Below are positions 36,654 through 47,587 of a stretch of 64,000 bases of DNA, piece after piece; the first letter of the stretch is position 1, and every line of letters starts with the position of its first letter. The position numbers and the translations under genes were made by a program. The notes below the pieces were generated by a model, which searched no databases, was not told the origin of the DNA, and saw only the letters and a program-made list of their open reading frames with translations. The stretch lies in assembly GCF_025244905.1 (NCBI RefSeq), contig NZ_CP104285.1:2976001-3040000 (forward strand), written 5' to 3'. The DNA is from Enterobacter mori. GTDB lineage: Bacteria > Pseudomonadota > Gammaproteobacteria > Enterobacterales > Enterobacteriaceae.

Positions 36654-38048
36654 TTAGTACGCCGCTTTGTTCACGAAGCCTTTGAAAATGGTCAGAAAAA
36701 CAATCTTGATATCGAACCAGAGGCTCCACTCGCGGATGTACTCCAGATCGAACTCGATACGTTTCTCCATTTTTTCCAGCGTGTCGGTCTCGCCGCGCCA
36801 GCCGTTGATCTGCGCCCAGCCGGTGATGCCTGGCTTCACCTTATGGCGCAGCATGTAACCTTCAATCAGGGTACGGTACTGCTCGTTATGGGCCACGGCG
36901 TGCGGACGAGGCCCGACGATGGACATCCCGCCGGTGAACACGTTGATGAACTGCGGCAGCTCATCGAGCGAGGTTCGGCGCAGGAAGTTGCCCACGCGGG
37001 TGACGCGCGGATCGTTCTGCGTCGCCTGGGTCACTACCTTGTCGTTCTCCATCACCTTCATAGAGCGGAATTTCCACACCATGATCGGCTTACCGTCCAT
37101 GCCGTAGCGGGTCTGACGGAAGATGATCGGCCCCGGCGAGCTGAGCTTCACCGCCAGCGCAATGCAGCACAGCACCGGGGAGATAAGCAGCAGGATCAGG
37201 GACGAAAGCACGATATCTTCCACGCGCTTCAGCACGCGGTTAATCCCCGACAGCGGCGTGTCGTACAGTGGAACAACCGGTACCCCGTTCACCTCTTCAA
37301 TACGGGAGTGGAGAATATTAAAGGTGAAGACATCCGGGATGAGGATCACCGAGCAGGTGGTATCCGCCAGCTCGCGCATCAGTTTCTTGATGCGGGATTC
37401 ATCTTTCATCTGCATGGCGATATAGACGTTGTGGATCTTTCCGGCTTTCGCGTCGTCAATAAGCTGTTCGTAGTTACCCGCCCAGTCGGACGGCACGCCG
37501 CCGGGCTTCGCGTCGTGATAAATCCCGACCACTTCAAAACCTAACCACGGCTCTTTGCGGAAGCTGTCGAGCAACACCTGTCCCACCGGCAGATCGCCCG
37601 CCACGGCAACGAAGCGACGGTTATACCCGCGGTTGCGCAGCCAGCCCGCGCCAAAGCGGATCAGCGAGCGGCAGACCACCATGCCAACGCTGGTTAACAG
37701 ATACCAGCAGAGATAGGTCACAAGACGGTTATCAAAATCATGGCTGAACGCCACCAGGCCTGCGCTGAAAATCAGGCTTAAGGTCCAGTTCTGGAGCAGC
37801 AGCATCAGTTCGGTGGTCATTTTGACGCCGCGCCATGAACGATAGAAATCGGTCATGCCGCCGATCATCTGAAACACCACCAGCGCAATCAACGCCATCA
37901 GCAAGTGCATGTATAAGAACGACTGCCCGCTAACCCAACACACCGCCCACAGTCCGCCGACCATGATGGTGATATCAGAAAAACGCTGCACCATAGAGAT
38001 TAACGATGCATTCGTTCTCGCTCGTTCGCGCTTTTTTAGATTTGTCAT
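36654..38048 (-). CDS. wcaJ: undecaprenyl-phosphate glucose phosphotransferase WcaJ
   Basis: WcaJ transfers glucose-1-phosphate to undecaprenyl phosphate to begin a colanic acid unit. The 464-residue protein has N-terminal membrane segments to about residue 145, a CoA-binding-like middle domain (FVAVAGDLPVGQVLLDSFRKEPWLGFEVVGIYHDAKP) and a C-terminal sugar transferase domain with KRVEDIVLSSLILLL, WKFRSMKVMEND, TSLDELPQFINVFTGGMSIVGPRPHAVAHNEQYR and KPGITGWAQINGWRGETDT. The gene follows a long palindromic element separating it from cpsG. Confidence 0.96.
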   Translation of the reverse strand: MTNLKKRERARTNASLISMVQRFSDITIMVGGLWAVCWVSGQSFLYMHLLMALIALVVFQMIGGMTDFYRSWRGVKMTTELMLLLQNWTLSLIFSAGLVAFSHDFDNRLVTYLCWYLLTSVGMVVCRSLIRFGAGWLRNRGYNRRFVAVAGDLPVGQVLLDSFRKEPWLGFEVVGIYHDAKPGGVPSDWAGNYEQLIDDAKAGKIHNVYIAMQMKDESRIKKLMRELADTTCSVILIPDVFTFNILHSRIEEVNGVPVVPLYDTPLSGINRVLKRVEDIVLSSLILLLISPVLCCIALAVKLSSPGPIIFRQTRYGMDGKPIMVWKFRSMKVMENDKVVTQATQNDPRVTRVGNFLRRTSLDELPQFINVFTGGMSIVGPRPHAVAHNEQYRTLIEGYMLRHKVKPGITGWAQINGWRGETDTLEKMEKRIEFDLEYIREWSLWFDIKIVFLTIFKGFVNKAAY

Positions 38049-38067
38049 CGTTGTTCCTTTAGTTCTA

Positions 38068-38170
38068 AACCTTACCCCTCGCCCCTCACCCCGGCCCTCT
38101 CCCCAAAGGGGAGAGGGTGTTCAAGTTCCCTCTCCCCTTTGGGGAGAGGGTTAGGGTCAGGGGTAAGGTT
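38068..38170. repeat. 103-bp palindromic repeat element, copy 1 (cpsG-wcaJ gap)
   Basis: Termini AACCTTACCCCT (38068-38079) and AGGGGTAAGGTT (38159-38170) are perfect inverted repeats. Inside, two 23-base hairpins lie at 38095-38117 and 38128-38150, each made from the 10-base arm CCCTCTCCCC and its complement; the loops are AAA and TTT. The rightmost few bases are close to the cpsG stop at 38177. It is a dispersed, non-coding element of the REP-like class. A second copy lies at 50128-50216 in the opposite orientation. Confidence 0.9.
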
Positions 38171-38176
38171 TTCTTT

Positions 38177-39547
38177 TTACTGATTCAACAGCGCCAGAAT
38201 GTCCTTCGTTCGGGCTTCCATCAGCGCGGTATCGGCGCGGGACTCTACGTTCAGGCGCACCACCGGCTCGGTGTTGGAGGAGCGCAGGTTGAAGCGCCAC
38301 TGCGGGAACGCCATGCTGATACCGTCCGTACGGTCAATCTCCAGCGCGTGAATGGCAAAGTGGTGCTCCACGCGGGCAATGGCGTCGGCAGGCTGCGCCA
38401 GCTTGCTGTTAATCTCACCGCTCGCCGGGAAGGCCGCCATGCGGTCGCGCACCAGCTCGCCCAGGGTCTGCCCTTTCAGGCACAGCAGCTCGGTCACCAG
38501 CAGCCACGGGATCATCCCGCTGTCGCAGTAGGCAAAATCACGGAAATAGTGGTGAGCGCTCATCTCGCCGCCGTAAATGGCGTCTTCTTCACGCATGCGC
38601 TCTTTAATAAAGGCGTGGCCGGTTTTGGACATCACCGGCGTGCCGCCCGCCGCGGACACCACGTCGACGGTGTTCCAGGAAAGGCGCGGGTCGTGAATGA
38701 TCTTCGCCCCCGGGTTTTTCTCGAGGAAGGCTTCCGCCAGCAGGCCGACGATGTAGTAGCCCTCGATGAACTGCCCTTTCTCGTCGAACAGGAAGCAGCG
38801 GTCGAAGTCACCGTCAAAGGCGATACCCATGTCGGCACCGTGCTCAATCACCGCGTTACGGGTGTCGTCGCGGCACTCCGGCAGCAGCGGGTTAGGAATA
38901 CCGTTCGGGAAGTTGCCGTCCGGGGTGTTATGCACTTTGATGAAGGTGACCGGCACGTTCAGCGCCTTAAAGCGAGCTTCCAGGGCATCCACTACCGGGC
39001 CTGCCGCGCCGTTACCGGAGTTGATGACCAGCTTCAGCGGCTTCAGGTTTGCCACGTTGATATAGCCCAGCAGGTGGTCGATGTACTCGTTTTGCAAATT
39101 GATTCGCTTGTAGCTGCCGCGCTTCGCGTCGTTCACCGGCGGGAAGTCGTTGGCTTCGGCCAGACGCTGCACGTCGCGCAGGCCGGTATCGCCGCTGATC
39201 GGACGCGCGCCCTTGCGCACCAGCTTCATGCCGTTGTAGTCCATCGGGTTGTGGCTGGCGGTCACTTCGATACCGCCGTCCACGCCCAGGTGGAAGGTGG
39301 CAAAGTAAATCTCTTCAGTGCCGGAAAGGCCGATGTCCAGCACGTCCACGCCCGCATCCTGCAGCCCTTTCGCCAGGGCCAGCTTCAGGGACTCGCTGGT
39401 CAGGCGCACGTCGCCGCCCAGCACGATGGTTTGCGGCTTTAAATATTCGCCGTACGCGCGGCCAATGCGCCACGCAATGTCTTCATTCAGCTCTTCGCCC
39501 AGCTTGCCGCGAATATCGTAGGCTTTAAAACAGGTTAACTTTTCCAT
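38177..39547 (-). CDS. cpsG: phosphomannomutase CpsG (ManB)
   Basis: CpsG interconverts mannose-6-phosphate and mannose-1-phosphate for GDP-mannose and GDP-fucose supply. Starting at the ATG at 39547 ([20 protein letters not shown]) gives 456 residues, the E. coli length. The phosphoserine loop [14 protein letters not shown], the metal loop FDGDFDRCF and the sugar-binding loop [13 protein letters not shown] are all intact. It precedes wcaJ in transcription, with the palindromic element between. Confidence 0.97.
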   Translation of the reverse strand: MEKLTCFKAYDIRGKLGEELNEDIAWRIGRAYGEYLKPQTIVLGGDVRLTSESLKLALAKGLQDAGVDVLDIGLSGTEEIYFATFHLGVDGGIEVTASHNPMDYNGMKLVRKGARPISGDTGLRDVQRLAEANDFPPVNDAKRGSYKRINLQNEYIDHLLGYINVANLKPLKLVINSGNGAAGPVVDALEARFKALNVPVTFIKVHNTPDGNFPNGIPNPLLPECRDDTRNAVIEHGADMGIAFDGDFDRCFLFDEKGQFIEGYYIVGLLAEAFLEKNPGAKIIHDPRLSWNTVDVVSAAGGTPVMSKTGHAFIKERMREEDAIYGGEMSAHHYFRDFAYCDSGMIPWLLVTELLCLKGQTLGELVRDRMAAFPASGEINSKLAQPADAIARVEHHFAIHALEIDRTDGISMAFPQWRFNLRSSNTEPVVRLNVESRADTALMEARTKDILALLNQ

Positions 39548-39613
39548 GATGACCCCTTTTTCAGGCAACAGTTGGCCCTGACCAATTAATGGCCAAATTC
39601 ATTTTTTTCATTC

Positions 39614-39643
39614 GTAGGCCCGGTAAGCGCAGCGCCACCGGGC
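39614..39643. repeat. REP element between cpsB and cpsG
   Basis: GTAGGCCCGGTAAGCGCAGC followed by GCCACCGGGC is a single REP-type palindrome in the 110-base gap between cpsG and cpsB, similar to the BIME at 56268-56340. Such elements can serve as RNA-stabilising or gyrase-binding sites. Confidence 0.85.
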
Positions 39644-39657
39644 AGGAAGCAGAGGCG

Positions 39658-41094
39658 CTACACTCGCCCGTAGCGGTCCTGGAAGCGAACGATATCGTCC
39701 TCCTCCAGATACGAACCGGAGCGCACTTCAATCAGGTCGAGCGGAATTTTCCCCGGGTTCTCCAGACAGTGCGTCGCCCCCAGCGGAATGTAGATGGATT
39801 CGTTTTCGCCCAGCAGTTTGATTTCGCCGTCAATGGTGACTTTCGCGGTTCCCGCCACCACCACCCAGTGCTCGGCGCGATGGTGGTGCATCTGTACGGA
39901 CAACCCTTCACCCGGCTTCACGGTAATACGCTTCACCTGATAACGGTCGCCGGAATCGATGGAGTCATACTTGCCCCACGGGCGGTAGACTTCGCGGTGA
40001 ATATGGTGCTCGTGACGGCCATCGGCCTTGATTTGTTCAACCACTTTTTTAACGTCCTGCACGGCGTTACGGTCGGCAATCAGCACCGCATCTTTGGTCT
40101 GCACGACCACCAGGTCCTTCACGCCAACCGTGGTGACCAGGCCTGATTCGGCGTAAACGTAGCTATTTTCCGTTTTGTGGCTAATCACATCACCGTGATG
40201 GACGTTACCCTCCGGGGTATGGGCGCTGATCTCCCACAGGGATGACCAGGACCCCACATCGCTCCAGCCAGCGTCCATCGGCACCACGACGGCATCCGCC
40301 GTGCGCTCCATGACCGCGTAGTCAATGGACTCCTCCGGGCAGGCGAGGAAGGATTGCTCATCCACACGAATAAAATCGAGGTCAGGATCCACCACCGCCA
40401 TCGCTTTCTCGCAGGCGCTCAGGATGTCCGGACGGTATTTTTCCAGCTCTTCCAGGTAGCGTCCGGCGCGGAACAGGAACATGCCGCTGTTCCAGTAATA
40501 TTCCCCGCTGGCCACGTAGGCCTGCGCGGTTTCCAGATTCGGTTTTTCGACGAACTGCGCCACGTCAAACGCCACGCTGTCGCCTTCGCCCGGCGTCACG
40601 CTGCCGCGACGGATGTAGCCATAGCCGGTTTCCGGCAGGTCCGGCACGATGCCGAAGGTCACCAGCTTGCCGCTTTCCGCATAAGGAATGGCCGCACGCA
40701 CCGCGTCGCGGAACGCCTCCTCCTGCTGAATGACGTGGTCAGCCGCCAGGACCAGCATCAGCGGGTCGCAGTTCGGGCTGCTGCGTTTCGCCGCCAGCGC
40801 CGCCAGGGCGATCGCAGGGGCGGTGTTACGACCGGCAGGCTCCAGAATGATGTTTTCTGTGAGTTTGTTCAGCTGGCGCAGCTGCTCGGCAACGATAAAA
40901 CGGTGCTGTTCGTTACAAATAACGACCGGACTTTCACACTCCACGCCGTGCAGACGGTTGACCGTCGTTTGCAGCATGGTGAGGTCCCCTTTCAGGCAGA
41001 GGAACTGTTTTGGATAGAGCACGCGGGACAGCGGCCACAACCGGCTACCAGAGCCACCTGCCATCACAACCGGATACAACGTGGTTTGACTCAT
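39658..41094 (-). CDS. cpsB: mannose-1-phosphate guanylyltransferase CpsB (ManC)
   Basis: CpsB makes GDP-mannose from mannose-1-phosphate and GTP. The 478-residue protein opens with the signature [23 protein letters not shown], contains [19 protein letters not shown] and [14 protein letters not shown], and ends in a cupin-like mannose-6-phosphate isomerase domain (about residues 350-478: [33 protein letters not shown]). Together with CpsG it feeds gmd and fcl. Confidence 0.96.
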   Translation of the reverse strand: MSQTTLYPVVMAGGSGSRLWPLSRVLYPKQFLCLKGDLTMLQTTVNRLHGVECESPVVICNEQHRFIVAEQLRQLNKLTENIILEPAGRNTAPAIALAALAAKRSSPNCDPLMLVLAADHVIQQEEAFRDAVRAAIPYAESGKLVTFGIVPDLPETGYGYIRRGSVTPGEGDSVAFDVAQFVEKPNLETAQAYVASGEYYWNSGMFLFRAGRYLEELEKYRPDILSACEKAMAVVDPDLDFIRVDEQSFLACPEESIDYAVMERTADAVVVPMDAGWSDVGSWSSLWEISAHTPEGNVHHGDVISHKTENSYVYAESGLVTTVGVKDLVVVQTKDAVLIADRNAVQDVKKVVEQIKADGRHEHHIHREVYRPWGKYDSIDSGDRYQVKRITVKPGEGLSVQMHHHRAEHWVVVAGTAKVTIDGEIKLLGENESIYIPLGATHCLENPGKIPLDLIEVRSGSYLEEDDIVRFQDRYGRV

Positions 41095-41097
41095 GAT

Positions 41098-42321
41098 TTA
41101 TCCCCGTATATCTGCAATAAATTGGCTCAGCACGTTCTCTTTTTCGAGCGTGCGTTCGGCATATTCACGTGCCACCGTGTTCTCTTTCGGCATGGCGAGT
41201 GCCTGCTCAATACCGGCTACCAGCGCGGGAACGGATTCCGGCTCCACGCAAACGGCAATGCCGGGATAGCTGTTACACAGCTGGCCTAATTCTGTTTCGG
41301 CTTCTGCTGTAATCACCGCATTACCGCCCACCGCCAGAATATTGGTCAGTTTGGACGGCAGCACCGCGTCCGCCGCGCCGCGCTTTTGCACGACCAGATG
41401 GCAGTCGCCCATCTTCAGCAGGGCAGGCAGCGCCTCGTAAGACTGAAGCGGGAAAAATTTCACGTTGGTCAGGCCGCGTTCGAGGGCCATTTTTTCCAGC
41501 CGCGCTTTTCCACCGCCCTGCCCGACAATCACAAACGTCCACGGATGTGCGCTAAGCTGCTGCGCCGCTTCAATGACGCTCTCCAGCCCCTGCTTTTCGC
41601 CGATGTTGCCGGAGTAAAGAATGATTTTTTGATCTTCAGGCAAACCGAGCTGCGCGCGGAGCGCATAAGCGTCTTGCTCTGTCACATCGCGGAAACGCGC
41701 CACTTCGGACCAGTTCGGGAAGAAAATGACTTTCTCCGCCGGGACGCCCTTCTCCTGCGCTTTGTTCATCATCGAGCGCGAGATCGTCGAGACGTAATCC
41801 ACGTTGTGCAGCCCGCTGCGCTCAAAGGCGCTGGCGAGCTTCGCCACCTTGCCGCCCTTACCCTTGCCTGCCATTCCCAGGCCGAGCATGGCGTCCACTT
41901 CATAATCCTGAATGTGCAGCAGGGTACGCGCGCCGGAAAGTTTGCCCAGCAGACGCATGCCCGGCGTACAAAACAGCGTCGGCACCACGCCGATAATGCG
42001 ATCCGGCTTCCAGCGACGCTGCGCCATCAGCGGGAAAAAACTGCTCAGGGCAAAGCTGCCCAGATGAATTAAACGTTTCAGGGTCGAAGGCTGTTTCGGC
42101 ACATAGAGCGGGCAGCGCCACACGGTCGCTGCACCCTCTTCGCGGCGATAGCGCCAGCTTGAGTAGCGCTCGCCCACCTTCCACTCCGGGTAGTACGGCG
42201 GCGCGGTAATGACCCGCACGTCATGTCCCTGGCTCGCCATCCACTCGACCATCTCGCCGGTGTATTTCCCGATGCCGGTTAATTCCGGCGAATAGTTAAT
42301 GCCATACACAAGGATCTTCAT
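41098..42321 (-). CDS. wcaI: colanic acid glycosyltransferase WcaI
   Basis: The 407-residue GT4 (GT-B) transferase opens [36 protein letters not shown]-terminal motifs are [25 protein letters not shown] and [26 protein letters not shown]. In E. coli it is thought to add the first fucose onto the glucose started by WcaJ. Its ATG overlaps the gmm stop by four bases, and 3 bases separate it from cpsB. Confidence 0.95.
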   Translation of the reverse strand: MKILVYGINYSPELTGIGKYTGEMVEWMASQGHDVRVITAPPYYPEWKVGERYSSWRYRREEGAATVWRCPLYVPKQPSTLKRLIHLGSFALSSFFPLMAQRRWKPDRIIGVVPTLFCTPGMRLLGKLSGARTLLHIQDYEVDAMLGLGMAGKGKGGKVAKLASAFERSGLHNVDYVSTISRSMMNKAQEKGVPAEKVIFFPNWSEVARFRDVTEQDAYALRAQLGLPEDQKIILYSGNIGEKQGLESVIEAAQQLSAHPWTFVIVGQGGGKARLEKMALERGLTNVKFFPLQSYEALPALLKMGDCHLVVQKRGAADAVLPSKLTNILAVGGNAVITAEAETELGQLCNSYPGIAVCVEPESVPALVAGIEQALAMPKENTVAREYAERTLEKENVLSQFIADIRG

Positions 42322-42800
42322 AAACCCGGCACCCCGGACTGACGTTCTGCGAGGAAGTACGCTCGACTGTTATCGTGAACGTTATCGCTCGCCAGCAGCG
42401 CCTCTGGCGTCTGCCAGCGGTAGTCGTCATGCTGAGAATCAGGCAGACGCAGGTCTGCCTCACTCACCTTCAGGCGGAACCCCAGTACAATGTAGTGCGT
42501 GGAGAACCCGGTGCCTGAAAAGTTATCGTCATAGAAGTGCTGCCAGACCCCGTAAAACTGGCCTGCCGCCATTGGCAGCTGCAGGCCCAGCTCCGCCAGA
42601 GTGAGACGCTCAAACGCATCGGTAAGCCGCTCATCCTTCTGCACGCGCCCGCCGGGCACGAACCAAAAGCCCTGTGCAGGACGATTGGTTCGTTTCCCCA
42701 GCAAGAACTCGCCGCGTCCGTTCTCCACGATCAGATCAATTGAGATCAGCGGAGTAGAACGCACTACCGTGGCAAAATCTTCCTGACTTAAAAACATCAT
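42318..42800 (-). CDS. gmm: GDP-mannose mannosyl hydrolase Gmm (WcaH)
   Basis: Gmm is a Nudix-related enzyme that hydrolyses GDP-mannose or GDP-glucose to GDP and the sugar and may balance GDP-sugar pools. The ATG at 42800 ([20 protein letters not shown]) gives 160 residues, as in E. coli, and overlaps the fcl stop (TAATG); the longer start at 42836 lies inside fcl and is rejected. The Nudix-like segment is [24 protein letters not shown], in which some canonical Nudix Glu residues are changed, as known for Gmm. Confidence 0.94.
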   Translation of the reverse strand: MMFLSQEDFATVVRSTPLISIDLIVENGRGEFLLGKRTNRPAQGFWFVPGGRVQKDERLTDAFERLTLAELGLQLPMAAGQFYGVWQHFYDDNFSGTGFSTHYIVLGFRLKVSEADLRLPDSQHDDYRWQTPEALLASDNVHDNSRAYFLAERQSGVPGL

Positions 42801-43765
42801 TACCCCCGGAAGCGGTGCTGGTTTTCCAGGAACCACTGGTAGGTGCTGGCCAGCCCCTGCTCCAGTGACACCTCGTGATACCAGCCCAGCTGGTGCAGGC
42901 GGGTCACGTCCAGCAGTTTGCGCGGCGTGCCGTCCGGCTTGGTGGCGTCAAACACCACGCGGCCTTTGTAGCCCACTACCTGCGCGATGGTTTGCGCCAG
43001 CTCGCGGATGGTGCAGTCCACGCCGGTACCGACGTTGATGTGCGACAGCATCGGCTCGGTGTTCTCCTGCCATACCTCGCGATCCAGCTCCATCACGTGA
43101 ATGCTGGCCGCAGCCATGTCGTCCACGTGCAGGAACTCGCGCATTGGCGTACCGCTGCCCCACACCACCACGTCCGGCGCGTTCTCGGCGGTCGCCTCGT
43201 GGAAGCGACGCAGCAGCGCCGGGATCACGTGCGAATTGCTCGGGTGGAAGTTGTCGTGCGGTCCGTACAGGTTGGTCGGCATCACCGAGCGATAGTCACG
43301 GTTGTACTGACGGTTGTAGGACTCACACAGCTTGATCCCGGCAATTTTGGCAATCGCGTACGGCTCGTTGGTGGCTTCAAGCGTGCCCTGCAGCAGTTCG
43401 CTCTCGGCGATCGGCTGCTTCGCCATTTTCGGGTAGATACAGGATGAGCCGAGGAACAGCAGCTTATTCACGTTGTGCAGGTGCGCTGCGTGAATAATGT
43501 TGCTCTCGATCATCATGTTCTCGTAGATGAAATCCGCCGGGTAAGTGTTGTTGGCAACAATGCCGCCCACTTTCGCAGCCGCCAGATACACCTGGTCAAT
43601 ACGTTCGTTGGCAAAGAAATCCTGCACCGCTTTGCTGTCGAGCAGATCCAACTCGTCGCGCGTGCGGACAATCACCTCTGCGTCGCCGCGCTGCTCCAGC
43701 TGGCGAACAATCGCGGAACCCACCATTCCGCGATGACCGGCGACAAAAATACGTTGTTTTGTCAT
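42800..43765 (-). CDS. fcl: GDP-L-fucose synthase Fcl (WcaG)
   Basis: Fcl is the epimerase-reductase that turns GDP-4-keto-6-deoxymannose into GDP-L-fucose with NADPH. The 321-residue SDR protein has [17 protein letters not shown] at the start, [22 protein letters not shown] with the catalytic Ser and Cys, [16 protein letters not shown] with Tyr-Lys, and [28 protein letters not shown]. It lies 2 bases after gmd. Confidence 0.97.
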   Translation of the reverse strand: MTKQRIFVAGHRGMVGSAIVRQLEQRGDAEVIVRTRDELDLLDSKAVQDFFANERIDQVYLAAAKVGGIVANNTYPADFIYENMMIESNIIHAAHLHNVNKLLFLGSSCIYPKMAKQPIAESELLQGTLEATNEPYAIAKIAGIKLCESYNRQYNRDYRSVMPTNLYGPHDNFHPSNSHVIPALLRRFHEATAENAPDVVVWGSGTPMREFLHVDDMAAASIHVMELDREVWQENTEPMLSHINVGTGVDCTIRELAQTIAQVVGYKGRVVFDATKPDGTPRKLLDVTRLHQLGWYHEVSLEQGLASTYQWFLENQHRFRG

Positions 43766-43767
43766 TC

Positions 43768-44889
43768 TCAGGACTCCAGCGCGATGGCAACCTCGTAGCC
43801 ATGAGACTTGAGCAGGGAGTGTTTTTTCGCTGCTTCAAGATCTTTGGCCACCATCTCGGAAACCATCTCCTGCAGAGTGGTCTCTGGTTTCCAGCCCAGG
43901 GTCTCGTGCGCTTTGGTTGGGTCACCCAGCAGGGTTTCCACTTCAGCAGGACGGAAGTAGCGCGGATCAACCTGAACGATAACGTCGCCCGGCTTCACGC
44001 CCGGTGCGTCGTGACCAGTCACGGACACCACAATGCCCTTCTCTTCCACGCCGGTACCTTCGAAGCGCAGTTTGATGCCCAGCTGCGCGGCAGCCATTTC
44101 AACGAACTGACGCACGGAATACTGCACGCCGGTCGCGATCACGAAGTCTTCTGGTTTGTCCTGCTGCAGCATCATCCACTGCATTTTCACGTAGTCTTTC
44201 GCATGGCCCCAGTCACGCAGGGAGTCCATGTTGCCGAGGTGCAGGCAAGATTCCAGGCCCTGAGCGATGTTGGCGATCGCGCGGGTGATTTTACGGGTCA
44301 CGAAGGTTTCGCCGCGACGCGGGGATTCGTGGTTGAACAGAATGCCGTTACAGGCGTACATGCCGTAGGATTCACGGTAGTTCACGGTGATCCAGTAGGC
44401 GTACAGTTTAGCGACCGCATACGGAGAGCGCGGGTAGAACGGCGTGGTCTCTTTCTGCGGAATTTCCTGCACCAGACCGTACAGCTCGGAGGTGGACGCC
44501 TGGTAGAAGCGCGTTTTCTTCTCAAGGCCAAGGAAGCGAATGGCTTCCAGCAGACGCAGGGTGCCCATGGCGTCAACGTCGGCGGTGTATTCCGGGGATT
44601 CGAAGGAGACCGCAACGTGGCTCATCGCGCCCAGGTTGTACACTTCATCCGGCTGCACTTCCTGCAGGATACGGGTCAGGTTGGAGGAGTCGGTCAGATC
44701 GCCGTAATGCAGATGGAATTTCGGGTTCGCGGAGTGAGGATCCTGGTAGATATGGTCAACACGCTCGGTGTTGAACGAAGAGGCACGACGTTTAATACCG
44801 TGTACTTCATACCCTTTTTCCAGCAGCAGTTCTGCCAGGTAAGAACCATCTTGTCCGGTAACGCCGGTGATGAGAGCGACTTTAGACAT
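43768..44889 (-). CDS. gmd: GDP-mannose 4,6-dehydratase Gmd
   Basis: Gmd makes GDP-4-keto-6-deoxy-D-mannose, the precursor of GDP-fucose. The 373-residue SDR protein opens [48 protein letters not shown], carries [17 protein letters not shown] (Ser/Glu) and [45 protein letters not shown]. All key residues look intact. It sits between wcaF and fcl in the same operon. Confidence 0.97.
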   Translation of the reverse strand: MSKVALITGVTGQDGSYLAELLLEKGYEVHGIKRRASSFNTERVDHIYQDPHSANPKFHLHYGDLTDSSNLTRILQEVQPDEVYNLGAMSHVAVSFESPEYTADVDAMGTLRLLEAIRFLGLEKKTRFYQASTSELYGLVQEIPQKETTPFYPRSPYAVAKLYAYWITVNYRESYGMYACNGILFNHESPRRGETFVTRKITRAIANIAQGLESCLHLGNMDSLRDWGHAKDYVKMQWMMLQQDKPEDFVIATGVQYSVRQFVEMAAAQLGIKLRFEGTGVEEKGIVVSVTGHDAPGVKPGDVIVQVDPRYFRPAEVETLLGDPTKAHETLGWKPETTLQEMVSEMVAKDLEAAKKHSLLKSHGYEVAIALES

Positions 44890-44910
44890 GTTTATATTCC
44901 TCTGTACTTA

Positions 44911-45465
44911 TCAAAGTTTTTCAGTTTCAACGCGTTCGCGTATCACCACTGCGGGGTTGCCACGGCAAATTGTATTTGCCGGTAGCGATTTAAAAACGCT
45001 GCTGCGGGCACCGACTACCGTGCCATCACCAACAGAAACACCAGGTGCAACAAAGACATCTGTTGCCAGCCAGCATTTTTCACCAATCACAATTGGCGAA
45101 GCGGTAATATCAAAATGCTGACTCATAAAATCATGGCTGCCGGTGCACAAATAACACTTCTGCGACACCACCGAATTTGCGCCAATCGTAATCTCGCCCA
45201 GGGTATATAACACCGCGTCATCCCCTACCCAGGCGTAATCCCCGAGCGTTAATTTCCACGGGTAGGTAATTTTCACCGAGGGGCGAATCACTACGTTTTT
45301 TCCGATTTTTGCGCCAAACAGACGCAATAAAAAGGCTCGCCAGCGGTACAGAATTTGCGGGGACCAGGCAAATAATGTCGCCTGAACCGCCCACCATAGC
45401 TGCACCTTAATACCGTTCCCGCCCCGAAAGCCTTTCGGCACGGAGAATCCATTAAGTTCCTGCAT
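44911..45465 (-). CDS. wcaF: colanic acid acetyltransferase WcaF
   Basis: The 184-residue left-handed beta-helix (hexapeptide repeat) acetyltransferase opens MQELNGFSVPKGFRGGNGIKVQLWW. Hexapeptide repeats run through IGKNVVIRPSVKITYPWKL, IGANSVVSQKCYLCTGSHD and IVIGEKCWLATDVFVAPGVSVGDGTVVGARS. It is expected to O-acetylate a colanic acid sugar using acetyl-CoA. It has two residues more than E. coli WcaF at the C-terminus. It lies 21 bases before gmd in transcription. Confidence 0.95.
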   Translation of the reverse strand: MQELNGFSVPKGFRGGNGIKVQLWWAVQATLFAWSPQILYRWRAFLLRLFGAKIGKNVVIRPSVKITYPWKLTLGDYAWVGDDAVLYTLGEITIGANSVVSQKCYLCTGSHDFMSQHFDITASPIVIGEKCWLATDVFVAPGVSVGDGTVVGARSSVFKSLPANTICRGNPAVVIRERVETEKL

Positions 45466-45481
45466 TACGCTTCCTTATATT

Positions 45482-46228
45482 TCAGGCTTTGTTATATAAG
45501 GCTTTCGCTTTACCTGTCGTTTTCAGGCGTAAAAAATAAGACAATTCCGCCCAGAACCCCGGCACGCGTAATATTTTACGCTGCACGTTTTTTGCATCCT
45601 GGCACAATTCCAGATTATTTGAGGTTGACACACCGCCCATGGAAAATTCAGACACCAGCCCTTTAATTCGACGGAATGGATAACCTGATTTGTACAAGCT
45701 GGCAGTCAGTGCATAATCTGATGACACTTTATACTGCAAATCGTAAGGCTGTTTTTTCAGACCCTCGACCGGGAAGAAAATGGCCTGATGGCTGGCCGGC
45801 AGGCTGTGGTAGATATACCAGCCCGGCTTGGCGCTGCGCAGGACTTTATTTCCGTCACCAAAATCAAGCAGTGCATCGCCAATATACAAGGCGTCCTCTT
45901 TCTGGCGGGCGAGCTGACGGGCAAACAGGGCCACGTCCTCATGGAACACATCGCCAGAATTCAGGAAGATAGCGTAACGCCCCTGCGCCATCGCGATGCC
46001 TTTATTCATCGCGTCGTAAATGCCTTTATCTTTCTCGCTGATGTAACGTAAGTTGAACTCACCGTTGAGTTTTTCCAGAAACTCAGCCGTACCGTCGTTC
46101 GAACCGCCATCAACCACGATCCACTCAAAGGTGAGGCTCGGATCGCGCGCCAGATTGCGCAGCGAGCGCCAGGTTTTTACCACCCCTTCGTAGTTACGAA
46201 AGGCGACAGTAATGACGCTTAGAAACAT
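45482..46228 (-). CDS. wcaE: colanic acid glycosyltransferase WcaE
   Basis: The 248-residue GT2 protein opens [20 protein letters not shown], with [17 protein letters not shown] for the nucleotide, [27 protein letters not shown] for the N-x-G-D variant of the DxD motif, and a C-terminal basic region. It is an inverting transferase of one colanic acid sugar. An ERIC element lies between it and the upstream gene wcaD. Confidence 0.95.
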   Translation of the reverse strand: MFLSVITVAFRNYEGVVKTWRSLRNLARDPSLTFEWIVVDGGSNDGTAEFLEKLNGEFNLRYISEKDKGIYDAMNKGIAMAQGRYAIFLNSGDVFHEDVALFARQLARQKEDALYIGDALLDFGDGNKVLRSAKPGWYIYHSLPASHQAIFFPVEGLKKQPYDLQYKVSSDYALTASLYKSGYPFRRIKGLVSEFSMGGVSTSNNLELCQDAKNVQRKILRVPGFWAELSYFLRLKTTGKAKALYNKA

Positions 46229-46249
46229 AAATCACCTCATTTCGTCATG

Positions 46250-46366
46250 CCCGTCATACTTCAAGTTGCCTGTGCGTTGGCTTCCTCGCTCACCCCAGTC
46301 ACGTACTAAAGTACGCTCCTGAGGATTCGCTACGTCGCCGCCTTCATGCAACTCGAATTATTTAGG
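46250..46366. repeat. ERIC (intergenic repeat unit) element
   Basis: The segment from CCCGTCATACTTCAAGTTGC to GCAACTCGAATTATTTAGGG has imperfect inverted ends, a CGCTCACCCCAGTCACGTAC block and its complementary CTCCTGAGGATTCGC, which match the known ERIC consensus core. The 117-base element spans most of the wcaE-wcaD gap. Its end runs over the wcaD stop codon (46358-46360). Confidence 0.92.
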
Positions 46367-47587
46367 GCTTACGCGCGTAATATTGAGCGCTTTGCGCAAA
46401 ATAAACGGGCAGACAATCAAGAAAGCATATTCCGGGCTAAATATTGACCCCGTAAAGAACAACGACACTGGTGTAAAAAGATAAAGCTGCACGCGAAAGT
46501 TTTGGTTATCACCGAACGCGTTAATCATCATTTTAAAAACTTTAAACAGATACCAGATCGTCAACAGTACGGCGAACCACGAAAAATAAATAATTAACAG
46601 ATACAGGCCATTGTCTATGGTTTTACCGACATCCGCACCGTTAAAGATTCCGAATGATGCAACATATTCGTAAAGTGAGCCGAATCTTACTACCCCATCA
46701 ATATGGGTTAAGGAATAACCCACCATCACCAGCGGCCCGATGATGCGATAATAGGACGAAGACCCTTCCGTTCCTAAATCTCCCAGACGTTCTGAGATGT
46801 AAGGGAAGGCAAATATCACGCCAATCATAAATACCGTCAGGGAGATAATCGCCAGCGGCAGTTTTTTCTTAATTGCATCTTTGTTCAGGTACTGGAACGC
46901 CCACTCCAGGAGGTAAAACAGGATAAATGTCATTACCCCTGAGAACGATCCAGACAGAACAATTCCTGCAAGAATCATAGCATCGGTTTTGGGGGTTTTG
47001 ATACCAAACTGTTTGATGCTGAGCCAAATTGAGATTAATGCCAGAGCAAAGAAAGCCGGTTCAAAATAGAGCGCAGTAGTACGCTTACCGCCAAACTTAA
47101 TGAAGTTCAGTACATAGCTGTTACTGTATATGAGATATTTCGAAATTATCTCCATCAGGCTGCTGCCGCCGGTCAAAATAATTTGCGCCATTTCCATCGC
47201 GGCAAGCATAACAATGACCCCGACGACAATATAAAAGAACCTAAGGATTTTCTTATAATTGTGCGGAGAAATAGTTTTAAAGCGAATACTCCACACCATA
47301 CCAATAATGATAACGATATAAACAAACAGCATGGTTGAGGTGACGTATTTGCTGGCATCCAGCGACTGACCAAAGATGTAGTTAAACGCGGTCAGACCAA
47401 ACCCGAGTCCTAGCGCAATCATCAGCTTCTTGAGACTGATTTTCTCAACGTAGAGTAAAAGCAGAACGGGCAAGAAGGTGACGATGGTAATCGGGAAGCT
47501 CTCTCCCAGCTGGGCAATCTTGACGTTGACCAGCAGGTAGATCAGCGGCAGCAGCAGATAACTACAGATTCTGATAGAACGAGACAT
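46358..47587 (-). CDS. wcaD: colanic acid polymerase WcaD
   Basis: WcaD is the Wzy-type polymerase of the colanic acid pathway. The start at 47587 (MSRSIRICSYLLLPLIYLLVNVKIAQLGESFPITIVTFLP) gives 409 residues, with about 10-12 membrane segments; the much longer in-frame N-terminal extension is rejected because it overlaps wcaC out of family. The start lies 26 bases inside wcaC. The C-terminus ends ALNITRVSPK, four residues past the E. coli end, and the added residues plus stop fall in the end of the ERIC element. The body is otherwise like E. coli WcaD. Confidence 0.94.
   Translation of the reverse strand: MSRSIRICSYLLLPLIYLLVNVKIAQLGESFPITIVTFLPVLLLLYVEKISLKKLMIALGLGFGLTAFNYIFGQSLDASKYVTSTMLFVYIVIIIGMVWSIRFKTISPHNYKKILRFFYIVVGVIVMLAAMEMAQIILTGGSSLMEIISKYLIYSNSYVLNFIKFGGKRTTALYFEPAFFALALISIWLSIKQFGIKTPKTDAMILAGIVLSGSFSGVMTFILFYLLEWAFQYLNKDAIKKKLPLAIISLTVFMIGVIFAFPYISERLGDLGTEGSSSYYRIIGPLVMVGYSLTHIDGVVRFGSLYEYVASFGIFNGADVGKTIDNGLYLLIIYFSWFAVLLTIWYLFKVFKMMINAFGDNQNFRVQLYLFTPVSLFFTGSIFSPEYAFLIVCPFILRKALNITRVSPK

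Noticed and set aside
38068..38170. CRISPR-like array from repeated CCCTCTCCCC units
   Set aside because: Only two hairpins per element with a 10-base gap, no regular spacers and no cas genes; it is a palindromic dispersed element.
38117..39442. Plus-strand ORF (441 codons) opposite cpsG
   Set aside because: Antisense shadow of cpsG, and it starts within the palindromic repeat.
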